Source of the DNA: Streptomyces sp. AC1-42W
GTDB taxonomy: Bacteria > Actinomycetota > Actinomycetes > Streptomycetales > Streptomycetaceae
Reading direction: 5' to 3'
Assembly (NCBI RefSeq): GCF_003248355.1
Contig: NZ_QKWY01000002.1
Coordinates: 1,798,001 to 1,862,000, forward strand
Length of the DNA: 64,000 nucleotides
A program made the translations under genes and the position numbers. Numbering within the stretch: position 1 is the stretch's first letter; every line of letters begins with the position of its first letter. The notes under the pieces were generated by a model. It searched no databases. It had not been told where the DNA came from and was given only the letters and a program-made list of their open reading frames with translations. This document shows, one piece after another, positions 7,639-16,899 of this stretch.

Positions 7639-10600
7639 GTGGGCATAGGCGACGTCATCAGCGACCTGACGCCCGACCCGGTCGAGAACGCGGTCGAGGA
7701 CGGTATCGAGTGGGCCGGCGACCGGGTCGAGGACGTGGGGAACTGGACGGCCGACCGGCTGGATGACGTCGGCTGGCAGTCCGGCGCGGACTGGGTGCGT
7801 GAACAGTCCCGTTCCGTCGCCAACCGGATGGGCGCCGAGGTCGACGAGATGGACCTCGGGCAGACCGAGGACAGGACCGAGCTCGTCTACGGCAGCCCCG
7901 CCGAGATCACTGCCACGGTCGCGAAGCTCCGGGCCTTCCGGGCCGCGTTCGACGGCACCGGGGACGGGCTGAAGGGGCTGGACTCCGGAGAGCTCAAGGG
8001 CGAGACGGCCGACGCCCTGCGCACCGCGGTGAGCACCCAGCCGCCGAAGTGGTACGCGGCCGCCGACGCCGCGGCCGGGGCGCTGGGGGCTCTCGACGCC
8101 TTCGCGGACACCGTCACCTGGGCACAGGGCCAGGCGCAGACGGCGATCGACAAGTGGAAGGCGGGCGTCAAGGCGTCCGAGGACGCCGCGGACGCCCACC
8201 GCAAGAAGGTGGACGACTACAACAGCGCCGTCGACCGCTGCAACGCCCTGCCCGCCGACCGGCGTGACCCGTCCTCGCTGCCGCCGCGGCCGCCGTCGAC
8301 GTTCACCGACCCCGGGCAAGCAGCTGATGCAGGACGCGCAGGACTTACTCGCCGCCGCCCGCGAGCAGCGCAACTCCGCGGCCGAGACCGCCCGGACGGC
8401 GGTCAGGGCCGCCCGCGACCTGGCGCCGCGGAAGCCGTCGTACGCCGGGCAGGTGCGGGACGGGTTCGAGGAGTCCCAGGTCATGGGCATGCACCTGGAC
8501 GGCGGGATCATCAAGGCGTCGGCGGGCATCGTCAACTTCGTGCGGGGTGTCAACCCGATGGACCCGTACAACCTGACGCACCCGGCGCAGTACGCCACCT
8601 CGCTCAACAGCCTGGCGGCCGGGCTGGTGGTCGCCGCGAACGACCCGGCCGGCACCGGCAGCCGGATGGTCCAGGACTTCATGAAGGACCCGGCCGAGGG
8701 CGTCGGCCGGCTGATCCCCGACCTCGCGCTGACCGCCGCCACGGGAGGCGGCGGCGCCGCGGTCAAGGGCCTGCGCGTCGTCGACGAGGCGTCCGACATC
8801 GCCCGGCTGCGGCGACTGGCGGACGACGCCCCGGAGGGCACCCACACCCGGTCGGACGGCCGGCGCGTCACCGACGGCACCGACCCCGTCGACCTGGCCA
8901 CGGGCCGGATGTTCCTGCCGCAGACCGATGTCGCGCTCCCCGGCATCCTGCCGCTGCTGTTCACCCGCCGCACCGAGTCCGGCCTGACCGCCGGCCGCTT
9001 CCTGGGCCCGTCCTGGACCTCCACCGTCGACGAACGCCTCCAGATCGACTCCGTCGGCGTCCTCCACGTCACCGCGGACGGCCTCCTGATCCGCTACCCG
9101 CACCCGGCACCCGGCGCGCCCGTCCGGCCGGAGTCCGGGCGGGCCCGTACGCTGCTGGCCCGCGACGCGAACGGCGACTACACGGTCACCGACCCCGACA
9201 GCGGCCTGGTCCTCGACTTCGACGCCCCGCCCGGCGCGGAGCCCGGGGGCGACGGCGTCGCCTGGCTCGGCGAGATCACCGATCGCAACGGCCACCGGAT
9301 CACCGTCGAGCGCGCCGAGGGCGGCCTGCCGCTGGCCCTGGTCCACTCCGCGGGCCGGCGGCTCGGCCTGACGACCGCCGACGGCCGGATCACCGCCCTG
9401 TCCCTGACGGGTGCGGGTGCGGACGCCACGGACCTGCTCCTGATGAGCTACGGCTACACGGACGGCGACCTCACCGCCGTCACCAAGCCGTCCGGCGCCA
9501 CGACCACCTTCGTCTACGACGACCGCCACCGCGTCACCGCCTGGATCGACTCCAACGACAGCCGCTACGACTACGTCTACGACGACCGGGACCGCGTCGT
9601 CGCGGAGGGCGGCGAGGCCGGCCACGTACAGATCACCCTCGCCTACACCGACCCCGACCCCGACAGCGGCCACCGCACCACCGCGCTCACCACCGCCGAC
9701 GGCCACACCACCCGCCACCTCTTCGGCCCCGGCTGCCTCCCGCTCGCCGTCACCGACCCACTCGGCCACACCACCCGCTTCACCCACGACCCGCACGGCA
9801 ACACCCTGACCCGCACCGACCCACTGGGCCTGCGCACCGCCTTCACCTACGACGGGGACGACCGGCCGGTCGCGACCACCGCCCCGGACGGCGGCGAACT
9901 GCGCACCGTGCGCGGCCCGTCGGGCCTGCCGGTCGAGATCACCGGCCCGGACGGCAGCCGGGTGCTCCAGGAGTTCGACGAACGCGGCAACCGCACGGCC
10001 GTCACCGACGCGGCCGGGGCCACCACCCGCTACACCTACGACGACGCGGGCCGCCTCACCTCGGTCACCGACGCCCTCGGCGCCACGACCCACGTCGAGT
10101 GCGACGCCGCCGGCCTGACCGTACGGGTGACCGGCCCCGGCGGAGCCGTCACCCGCACCGAGCGGGACCCCCTCGGACGGCCCGTCCGCATCACCGACCC
10201 GGTGGGCGCCGTCACCCGCCTGGAATGGCACCCCGACGGCGAACTCGCCCGGCGCACCGCACCGGACGGCGCCACCGAGTCATGGACGTACGACGGCGAG
10301 GGCAACGCGCTCACGCACACCGACGCGGCGGGCGGGACCAGCCGCTTCGAGTACACCCACTTCGACCTCCTCGCCGCCCGCACCGGACCGGACGGCGCCC
10401 GCTACGCGTTCGAGCACGACCGGGAGCTGCGCCTCACCCGCGTCACCAACCCGCAGGGCCTGACCTGGGACTACGCGTACGACGCGGCGGGTCGCCTCGT
10501 CGCGGAAACCGACTTCGACGGCCGCACCCTCGCCTACGAGACGGACGCGGCGAACCGGATCACCGCCCGCACCGACGCCCTCGGCGGGACCATCACCTTC

Positions 10601-12358
10601 GAACGCGACCCACTCGGCCGGGTGATCCGCAAGGACGTCGGCGGCCGGGTGACGACGTACGCCTACGACCGGGCGGGGCGGCTGCTCGAAGCGGTGGGCC
10701 CGGACAGCGAGATCCGCTACCGGTACGACCGCCGGGGCGCGGTCAAGACCGAACTGGTGGACGGCCGTGCCCTCTCCTACTCCTACGACGCGCTGGGCCG
10801 CCGTACCGGGCGCGTCACACCCACCGGCCACGCCACCTCCTACACGTACGCTCCCGACGGCCGCGCCCGCAGCCTCACCAGCGGCGGCCACCGCATCGAC
10901 TTCACGCACGACGACGCCGGCCGCGAACTCACCCGCGCCTACGACGACGCGCTCACCATGACCTCCGCCTGGGACGAGGCCGGCCGCCTCACCGCCCAGC
11001 ACATCGACGCCGGACCCCGCCGCGTCAACAGCCGCGCCTACACCTACCGCGCCGACGGCCACCTCGTGTCCGTCGCCGACCGGAAGTCCGGCACCCGCAC
11101 CTTCGACCTCGACCCGGTGGGCCGCGTCACCGCCGTCCACGCCAAGGACTGGACCGAGCGCTACACCTACGACGACGCCGGCAACCAGACCTCCGCCACC
11201 TGGCCCTCCGGCCACCCCGGCGCCGAAGCCACCGGCTCCCGCGCCTACACCGCCACCACCCTCACCCGCGCCGGCGACACCCGCTTCGAGCACGACGCCC
11301 TCGGCCGGGTCACACTGCGCCGCAGGACCCGGCTGTCCCGCAAACCCGACACCTGGCACTACACCTGGGACACGGAGAGCCGCCTCACCTCCGTCACCAC
11401 CCCCGACGGCACCCGCTGGCGCTACCACTACGACCCGCTCGGCCGCCGCACGGCCAAACAACGCCTGACCGCGGACGGGGACGTGGCCGAGGAGACCCGG
11501 TTCACCTGGGACGGCCTCACCCTCTGCGAACAGACCACCCACCGGCCCGACACCCCGACCGCGGTCGCCCTCAGCTGGGACCACCACGGCCCGGCCCCCC
11601 TCGCCCAGACCGAACGCATCCTCACGGCCGACGACCACCACACGGAGATCGACCGCCGCTTCTTCGCCATCGCCACCGACCTCGTCGGCACCCCCACCGA
11701 ACTCATCGACGAGACCGGCCACACCGCCTGGCACTCCCGCACCACCCTCTGGGGCACCACCACCTGGCCCCGCACCAGCACCACGTACACCCCCCTCCGC
11801 TTCCCCGGCCAGTACTACGACCCGGAAACCGGCCTCCACTACAACGTCTTCCGCCACTACGACCCCTCCACAGGCCGCTACACCTCCCCAGACCCCCTGG
11901 GCCTGACCCCGGCCCCCAACCCGAACACGTACGTGGACAACCCGCACCGGTGGACGGACCGTCTGGGGCTGGCCCCGGACTACATCCCGATCTACCGGAC
12001 TCCCAAGGGAGCCCACGCGCAGTACGAACTCGACAACGGTCCGAACCCGGCCAACCACCAACCGGGCGTGGACATCGGCGGCGGATACATCTCGAACGGG
12101 AAGGTCTACTTCGGTGAAGAGGCCGTCGCAGCCGAGTACGCCGGGCCCACAGGCATCAACTTCGCGAAGGGAATGGTGAAGTACGAGATGCATCCGTCGT
12201 TCCTGGAGGAGTTCGGCGAGTATGCGAAGATCATCGACAGAAACGGCCCCGGCGGAGCGCCGCGCCTGGAGTTCGAAATTCCTGTGGAGAAGCTGGACCG
12301 ATTCAACGAGCTCACACAGAACCGCAGCTGGATCTCGATCTTCGGAGGACCTGAATGA
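7639..12358 (+). pseudogene. RHS/YD-repeat polymorphic toxin, single frameshift near residue 225
   Basis: Reads as one ~1570-residue protein if one base is skipped at the CCCGGG run 8311-8316. The first frame (GTG 7639) gives an N-terminal region with a WXG100-like helical segment typical of putative type VII-secreted toxins; the second frame continues without loss (KQLMQDAQDLLAAAREQ) to 12358. Domains in order: helical N-terminus, DUF6531-like segment (GTDPVDLATGRMFLP), more than twenty YD repeats, RHS core (GLHYNVFRHYDPSTGRYTSPDPLGL), then a ~120-residue C-terminal tip from about 11,965 that should be the toxin domain. An ATG at 8327 could start the second part alone. One extra G could be a sequencing error, a real mutation or recoding. 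Confidence 0.8.
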
Positions 12359-12903
12359 TGTTTCACGACGATCAGGAACTGGATGTCACGGTGACCGGGG
12401 TCGCTCCGGTGGGCTCACGCGTCGAAGCCGACGGCGTGACCGGGTTCATCGACCAGGTGAAGCACCCCTCATGGTGGGACGAGGACGCCGCACCGCCCCG
12501 GGTCGGGGACCGGCTGCACGTAGTCGTGCTCGACGCGAGCCGGGAACCGCCCCGCTTCAGCGCGCTGCAATGTGACATCGACAGGGCGCGCGGCTCCCGG
12601 CGCGCCGTTGACGACTCCGCCGGGGAGCTCCAGATCTCTTCCGTGGAGGAACGAGGTGCCGGGACCGCAGTGTGCGTGGCCCGCTGTGTCGGTGGCGTGG
12701 TGCGCGCCGGGGCAGATTTCGAAGTTCGTCTCCCCGACGGCGCGGCCGGCGGAGCCCCGGTGGTGCTGAGACTCGACCGGATCGAGCGCGACGGGCAGAC
12801 GGCGGAGTCTCTGCATCCGCCCTACGGCGCGACCGTCCGGGTCTCGGGCGACGGCGTGGACCTCCTGAAGAAAGGCGTCACCCTCACCGCCGCCGGCGAA
12901 TGA
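12355..12903 (+). CDS. Probable immunity protein with S1-like and EF-Tu-domain-2-like regions
   Basis: About 182 residues, starting at ATG 12355 (or 12358), which overlaps the stop of the RHS gene, so the two are translationally coupled. That is the standard position of an immunity gene. The N-terminal half (DVTVTGVAPVGSRVEADGV then VGDRLHVVVLDASRE) resembles an S1/OB fold. The C-terminal half (LQISSVEERGAGTAVCVARC to DLLKKGVTLTA) resembles the beta-barrel domain 2 of translational GTPases. These resemblances are by eye, not by search. If real, they hint that the toxin acts on translation or RNA. Confidence 0.6.
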   Translation: MMFHDDQELDVTVTGVAPVGSRVEADGVTGFIDQVKHPSWWDEDAAPPRVGDRLHVVVLDASREPPRFSALQCDIDRARGSRRAVDDSAGELQISSVEERGAGTAVCVARCVGGVVRAGADFEVRLPDGAAGGAPVVLRLDRIERDGQTAESLHPPYGATVRVSGDGVDLLKKGVTLTAAGE

Positions 12904-12909
12904 ACGTCC

Positions 12910-12982
12910 TCAGCACTCGATGATGTTCACCGCGAGCCCGCCGCGTGCCGTCTCCTTGTACTTGACGGACATGTCCGCGCCC
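12910..12982 (-). other. Attachment-site scar: 3' end of an L-serine dehydratase gene (sdaA)
   Basis: The minus strand encodes GADMSVKYKETARGGL followed by AVNIIEC and a stop. From memory this is the conserved C-terminus of type 2 L-serine dehydratases, whose terminal Cys is linked to the Fe-S site. It is fused in frame to the integrase gene. The simplest reading is that the element integrated in the last codons of sdaA; this fragment is the displaced chromosomal 3' end, and the complete gene should lie beyond the right edge with a duplicate of this sequence. The att core lies within these bases. Confidence 0.65.
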
Positions 12983-14346
12983 TGTCGCACTATGCCTTTG
13001 ACCTGCATGTTCGGGGGTATATGAGCTGCCCTGCATGCCAGCAGGGACTTCTCAGGGACTTTCGGCCGGGAGGGGCCCCGCAGCCAGGCGTCCATCGCGG
13101 CGATACCTCGCTGTCCCGCACCGGGCATGAAGTGAGCGTAGTGGTCGAGGGTCACCTTCGGTGTTGAGTGCCCGAGCCACTTGGACAGGCTGACGACCGA
13201 CTCGCCGGCCTCCAGTTGCACGCTCGCGTAGGTGTGGCGGAGGACGTGGAACATGTCCTCGCGTGGGGCGGCGTAGAGCAGGACCCGGCGAACCCGGTTG
13301 CCGTCGTGCCGTACCTTCTCGCCCACGGGCTTGATCAGCCCGGCGGCGGCGAGCGCACGCTTCCAGCTGCGGTCGTTCCAGGTGCGGTAGTAGATGCGGT
13401 TGCCGTGGGACGAGGTGAGGACCAGTGCGACCGTGATCGGCTTCCGCTGGCGCTCCTCGAGCGCGGTGGTCGGGGCCTCCGGGTTCCGCCAGGGCAACGT
13501 GCAGGAAGTCGGCGGGAACCGGCTGAAGTGAGCTCGGGCCCGGAAGGCGAGGTTGGCCGGCAGGGGGACCTCACGGGTCTTGCGCCCCTTGGGGAGCGAG
13601 AAGTAGGGGCGGCCTTTGATGTCCCACCTGAGCTGGCGGCGGATGTGGACGACTCCAGCCGCGAAGTCGAAGTCCTCTTCGGCGAGACCGAACGCTTCGC
13701 CTTGGCGCAGCCCGAGGCCGATGCCGAGATCGACCGCGATCCGGTAGCGGTCCTGCAACTCCGAGCGGACGGCGTCGACGACCTCACGTGACCATGCCTT
13801 GGCCTTGCTGTCGATTGCTCGTGGGGGCTTGACGCTGTTCTTCGCCTTCATCGGGTTGCGCAGCAGACGCTGGTCGTCGACGGCGCTGCCGAGGATCGAG
13901 GACAGGTGTCCCCAGATCACCTCTGCCGTCGACTCTTCGACCCTCGTGAGCAGTGCTGCCTTGAAGGTCCGTAGAGCGGACGCGTCGATCTCACGCAGGG
14001 CGTAGTCGCCCACCAACGGGATGATGTGGTTCCAGATGCGGCTGCGCATCGGGTCCGCCGTCGAGGGCTCGTCGGAACGGCCCGCCCACCAGTGCTCGAC
14101 GATGTAGTCGGCGAGAAGGATCTCCCCCTTGCGGGGATCGACGAACTCGCCGCGGCTGGAGTCCGTCTTGGCGCTGGCGAGCCACTGCTTCGCGTCCTCG
14201 CTCGTGTGGAACGACCGGTCCTGGATACCGGGAATCCCCTTGACCCGGTAGCGCTTCCCGGTGCCATAGATCGCGGTCCGCTCCCGCTTCCCGGTCAGCT
14301 TGTCGGGGCGCTTCTTCAGCCATCGGTCTTCTATGTAACCCGCCAT
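12910..14346 (-). CDS. int: Tyrosine site-specific integrase with a chimeric C-terminus
   Basis: Phage/ICE-type recombinase of 478 residues. It has an N-terminal arm-binding region (AYxxDRW-like start YIEDRWLKK), a SAM-like core-binding domain and a catalytic domain with Arg214 (GLRQGEAFG), His367-x2-Arg370, His393 (LGHS) and nucleophile Tyr403 (TLDHYAHF). Ribosome site GGAGGG lies 8 bases before the ATG. Residues 456-478 are not integrase but the serine-dehydratase C-terminus at the attachment site, so the free form should have a different tail. Together with the split excisionase gene behind it, this forms the recombination module of the element. Confidence 0.92.
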   Translation of the reverse strand: MAGYIEDRWLKKRPDKLTGKRERTAIYGTGKRYRVKGIPGIQDRSFHTSEDAKQWLASAKTDSSRGEFVDPRKGEILLADYIVEHWWAGRSDEPSTADPMRSRIWNHIIPLVGDYALREIDASALRTFKAALLTRVEESTAEVIWGHLSSILGSAVDDQRLLRNPMKAKNSVKPPRAIDSKAKAWSREVVDAVRSELQDRYRIAVDLGIGLGLRQGEAFGLAEEDFDFAAGVVHIRRQLRWDIKGRPYFSLPKGRKTREVPLPANLAFRARAHFSRFPPTSCTLPWRNPEAPTTALEERQRKPITVALVLTSSHGNRIYYRTWNDRSWKRALAAAGLIKPVGEKVRHDGNRVRRVLLYAAPREDMFHVLRHTYASVQLEAGESVVSLSKWLGHSTPKVTLDHYAHFMPGAGQRGIAAMDAWLRGPSRPKVPEKSLLACRAAHIPPNMQVKGIVRQGADMSVKYKETARGGLAVNIIEC

Positions 14347-14690
14347 GATGGGGCCCTCCAGTGGTGCGTGATCATGAGCTGGTCGGTGTTAACGCGATCT
14401 GCGGCACGATCCAATCCCCGTGCGGAGAACTTCTTCTCGGGGAAGACCGGACGCGTAGACCACCGCGCTACTTCACGACCTTCGAGCGCCGTTGCGGCTT
14501 CCGGTTCAGCGGGTCAAGGGCGCTGTTGGAGCGGGAGTCCGCTCGCTCCTGATCGCGGACCCACTCGTCGAGCGCCGTGATCCGGTACATCACACGCCGT
14601 CCCATGCGGAAGCTGGGAGGCCCCTGTCGACGGTGTCGCCAGACGTACAACGTGTTGGGTGAGATGCCGAGGTACTCGGCAGCACTGGGG

Positions 14691-16221
14691 CAACGTCGCT
14701 CGCTTAGTTCATGATCGCGTAGAGTCTCGGTCTTGTGCCGAGAGATCACATAGTTGGTGAGACGTACCCGGAGCGGGTCCGGATGGGGGTGCTGTCGCGT
14801 ACGTTCACGCCCGAGCTGGTCGACTTCGTGGTCGATGAGGCGGGGGCGCGCGAGGAGCGGACCCGGTCGTTGCCGGCCCGGCTGATGGTGTATTTCGTCC
14901 TGACGATGTGGCTGTTCAGCGGTGACGGATACGGCCTGGTGCTGCGGGAGTTGGTGGAGCACTGGCCGCGCCGGGCGCGGGAGGTGTGGCGTCCGGCGCG
15001 CACGGGGTCTCTGACAACGGCGCGGGCCCGGCTGGGTGCGGGGCCGCTGCGACTGCTCTTCGACCGGGTCGCCGGTTGCACCGGCACTGCGGCCACGCCG
15101 GGGGCTTTCTGGCGCGGGCTGCGGCTGACCTCCATGGACGGCACACTGCTGGACGTTCCTGACAGCGAGGCGAACGCTGCCGCCTACACCCGTGCCTCCA
15201 ACGGAAATCGGCCTGGACCGTACCCGCAGGTGAGGCTCCTCGCGCTGGTGGAGTGCGGCACGAAGGCGTTGATCGGTGCGGTCTTCGACTCCTTCGCCGT
15301 CGGCGAGCGCACCTTGGCCGCCCGCCTCCTGGTGCACCTGCGGGAAGGCATCCTGTTGATGGCCGACCGGGGCTTTCCAGCCTATGAGCTGTGGCGGGCA
15401 GCCGCGGTCACCGGGGCCGAACTCCTGTGGCGGGTCTCGGATTCCTTCACCCTGCGGCCGCATGAGGTTCTGGCCGACGGCACCTTCCTCACCCGCCTGA
15501 ACGGGCCGCGCGGCGCCCGGATCACCGTGCGCGCCGTGGAGTACACCGTGGTCACCACCACGATCGGCGCGGACGGCGACAGTGAGGAGACCTCGGAGCT
15601 GTTCTGCCTGATCACCACGCTCCTGGACCCCGAGGCGGCACCCGCCGCAGAGCTGGCAGAGCTGTACACCGCCCGCTGGACCAGCGAGACGATCTTCAAG
15701 CACATCAAGATCGAACAGCGGGGAGGACGCACCGCGACCCTCCGGTCCAACAGTCCCGCCATGGTCGAGCAGGAACTGTGGGCCATGCTCTGCGTCTACC
15801 AGGCCGTACACGACCTGGCCGTGGACGCCGCCCACCACGCGAACCTCCCCGTCTCGCACATCAGCTTCAAGAACACCCTCGCCGCCGCCCGACGTTCCGT
15901 CGGCGCGGACTTTCCCCCCTCGGCAACTGACCGCCAGGATCCGTGACATCCAGGCCGACCTGACCCGCGAGGCCGTCCGTCCCCGCCCCGGACGTGCCGC
16001 ACCCCGCGCCACCAAACGCAGCACCACCGGATACCGCACCCTCAAACCGGACGAGCCCGCCACCACCAAGGTCACCCACACGATCAGCCTCTCGCTCTTC
16101 CCCGAAGAACGACGACCACGCAAGCCGCGGGCGAAGCCGAGACCCCTGCAACTCGCCCCGCAGGAAACGACGTCACCGACACTCAAAGACATGGCGACGG
16201 CCATCTAATAGAGCGACGTTG
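14691..16221. mobile_element. IS4-family insertion sequence, copy 1 (1,531 bp)
   Basis: Ends are imperfect inverted repeats beginning CAACGTCGCTC (15 of the first 17 bases match). It is flanked by a perfect 10-bp target duplication, AGCACTGGGG (14681-14690 and 16222-16231), in the size range of the IS4 family. It carries one transposase gene. The whole element recurs at 44347-45877, and the only coding difference I noticed is D to G near the transposase C-terminus, so transposition was recent. Confidence 0.93.
14735..15946 (+). CDS. IS4-family transposase, copy 1
   Basis: DDE transposase starting at GTG 14735 (MPRDHIVGETYPERV). It has DGT (first Asp, SMDGTLLDV), DRGFP (second Asp) and the family YREK box as YTARWTSETIFKHIK with exact Y-2-R-3-E-6-K spacing. 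The frame stops at 15946, but a +1 shift at TTTCCCCCC (15911-15919) leads into a further ~88-codon frame (QLTARIRDIQADLTRE and on) that runs to 16210, suggesting a full protein of about 490 residues. The second copy has the same break. The truncated form retains all catalytic residues. Confidence 0.9.
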   Translation: MPRDHIVGETYPERVRMGVLSRTFTPELVDFVVDEAGAREERTRSLPARLMVYFVLTMWLFSGDGYGLVLRELVEHWPRRAREVWRPARTGSLTTARARLGAGPLRLLFDRVAGCTGTAATPGAFWRGLRLTSMDGTLLDVPDSEANAAAYTRASNGNRPGPYPQVRLLALVECGTKALIGAVFDSFAVGERTLAARLLVHLREGILLMADRGFPAYELWRAAAVTGAELLWRVSDSFTLRPHEVLADGTFLTRLNGPRGARITVRAVEYTVVTTTIGADGDSEETSELFCLITTLLDPEAAPAAELAELYTARWTSETIFKHIKIEQRGGRTATLRSNSPAMVEQELWAMLCVYQAVHDLAVDAAHHANLPVSHISFKNTLAAARRSVGADFPPSATDRQDP

Positions 16222-16548
16222 AGCACTGGGGAGGGTCAAGAAAGCGGTCTGGGATGCTCCGCGCGGCTCCGGCATGGGTCGACTCCTGTCGTGTGGGGCG
16301 ATGACAGGACGAGATTCCAGGGAAAGGCCGAGTTGGACGAACCGGGTTCTTGCGATAGAGAGGGCGTTGCTGAAATGGATCTTGTGATGCCGAAGCAGCT
16401 AACGGTGGTTGTCCGCTGCGCTAAGGCCGAGGCATGGGTCTGCAAACGAGAGCAGGACTGGCCACCCGTCGGACAGCCCGGTTCATGAAGCGCGAGGTTA
16501 GCGGTCAAACTGTGGGTCGGCGCATAACTGACCTGGAACGGAGACGCC

Positions 16549-16899
16549 GTGACGGACCCCCTCACAGACGGCCAGCCCATCGAAGCCGTACCGACGGAGT
16601 GCAGCGGCACCACTTTCCGTTCTCGACTCGAAGCCGACTGGGCCTGCACCCTCGACACTCACAGCATCCTCTGGCAGTACGAGCCTGAGCGAATCACCCT
16701 GCTGTCAGGGGCGCATTACCTGCCGGACTTCTGGCTGCCTGAGATCGGGACATGGCTTGAGGTCAAGGGACCATCCACGCCCCGTAAGGAAAAGGCCGTC
16801 GAGCTGGGCAAGGCGCGCGCCTGCCACTGCGACGGCCCTTGCGCCTGTGCGTGGCCCGCGGTAGCTGTCAAGTCAAATGAAACGATTGTGCGGCTATGA
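16549..16899 (+). pseudogene. 5' part of a PD-(D/E)XK-like nuclease gene, cut by an IS3-family element
   Basis: Encodes MTDPLTDGQPIEAVPTECSG, then a segment YLPDFWLPEIGTWLEVKGP that matches the PD-x(n)-E-x-K pattern of restriction-like nucleases. It stays in frame to about 16865, after which the translation is IS sequence up to a stop at 16899. The matching 3' part with a zinc-ribbon-like segment lies at 18360-18752 beyond the IS. Small phage and element proteins with this layout are common in actinobacteria. Its role is unknown; it may be a Holliday-junction or defence-type nuclease. Confidence 0.55.

Larger units (their letters stand above)
14468..16275 (-). pseudogene. xis: Excisionase (AlpA/MerR-like HTH), split by an IS4-family insertion
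   Basis: Removing 14691-16231 (the IS plus one copy of its 10-bp target duplication) restores a single frame of about 88 codons, starting at ATG 16275 with MPEPRGASQTAFLT and continuing through PSAAEYLGISPNTLYVWRH to the stop at 14468. The start has a perfect ribosome site (AGGAG, 7-base spacing) on the minus strand. The protein is a short winged-helix DNA-binding excisionase, as normally sits beside int in actinobacterial elements. The insertion falls at about codon 18, before the helix-turn-helix, so no full-length protein can be made. Loss of Xis should favour stable integration. Confidence 0.85.

Noticed and set aside
9480..11900. Periodic sequence that might be taken for a repeat array or CRISPR
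   Set aside because: The period comes from protein YD repeats; units are degenerate in DNA and there are no spacer-repeat units.
7639..12117. A 1,492-residue frame continuing past the RHS frameshift
   Set aside because: Only the part before about 8315 is real; the rest is a His/Arg/Pro-rich out-of-frame reading of the YD repeats.
10280..12193. Long minus-strand open frame opposite the RHS gene
   Set aside because: High-GC shadow: Gly/Val/Ala-rich translation without domains, opposite strongly conserved YD repeats.
12910..14600. tRNA-type attachment site for the integrase
   Set aside because: No tRNA cloverleaf near the integrase; the junction instead encodes a protein C-terminus.
14468..16204. 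A 578-residue minus frame covering the IS4 element and the xis tail
   Set aside because: It is antisense to the transposase for most of its length; only the last ~74 codons are real (xis 3' part).
16850..16880. A 3-bp target duplication for IS3 element A
   Set aside because: Tested several boundary choices; no matching triplets on both sides.
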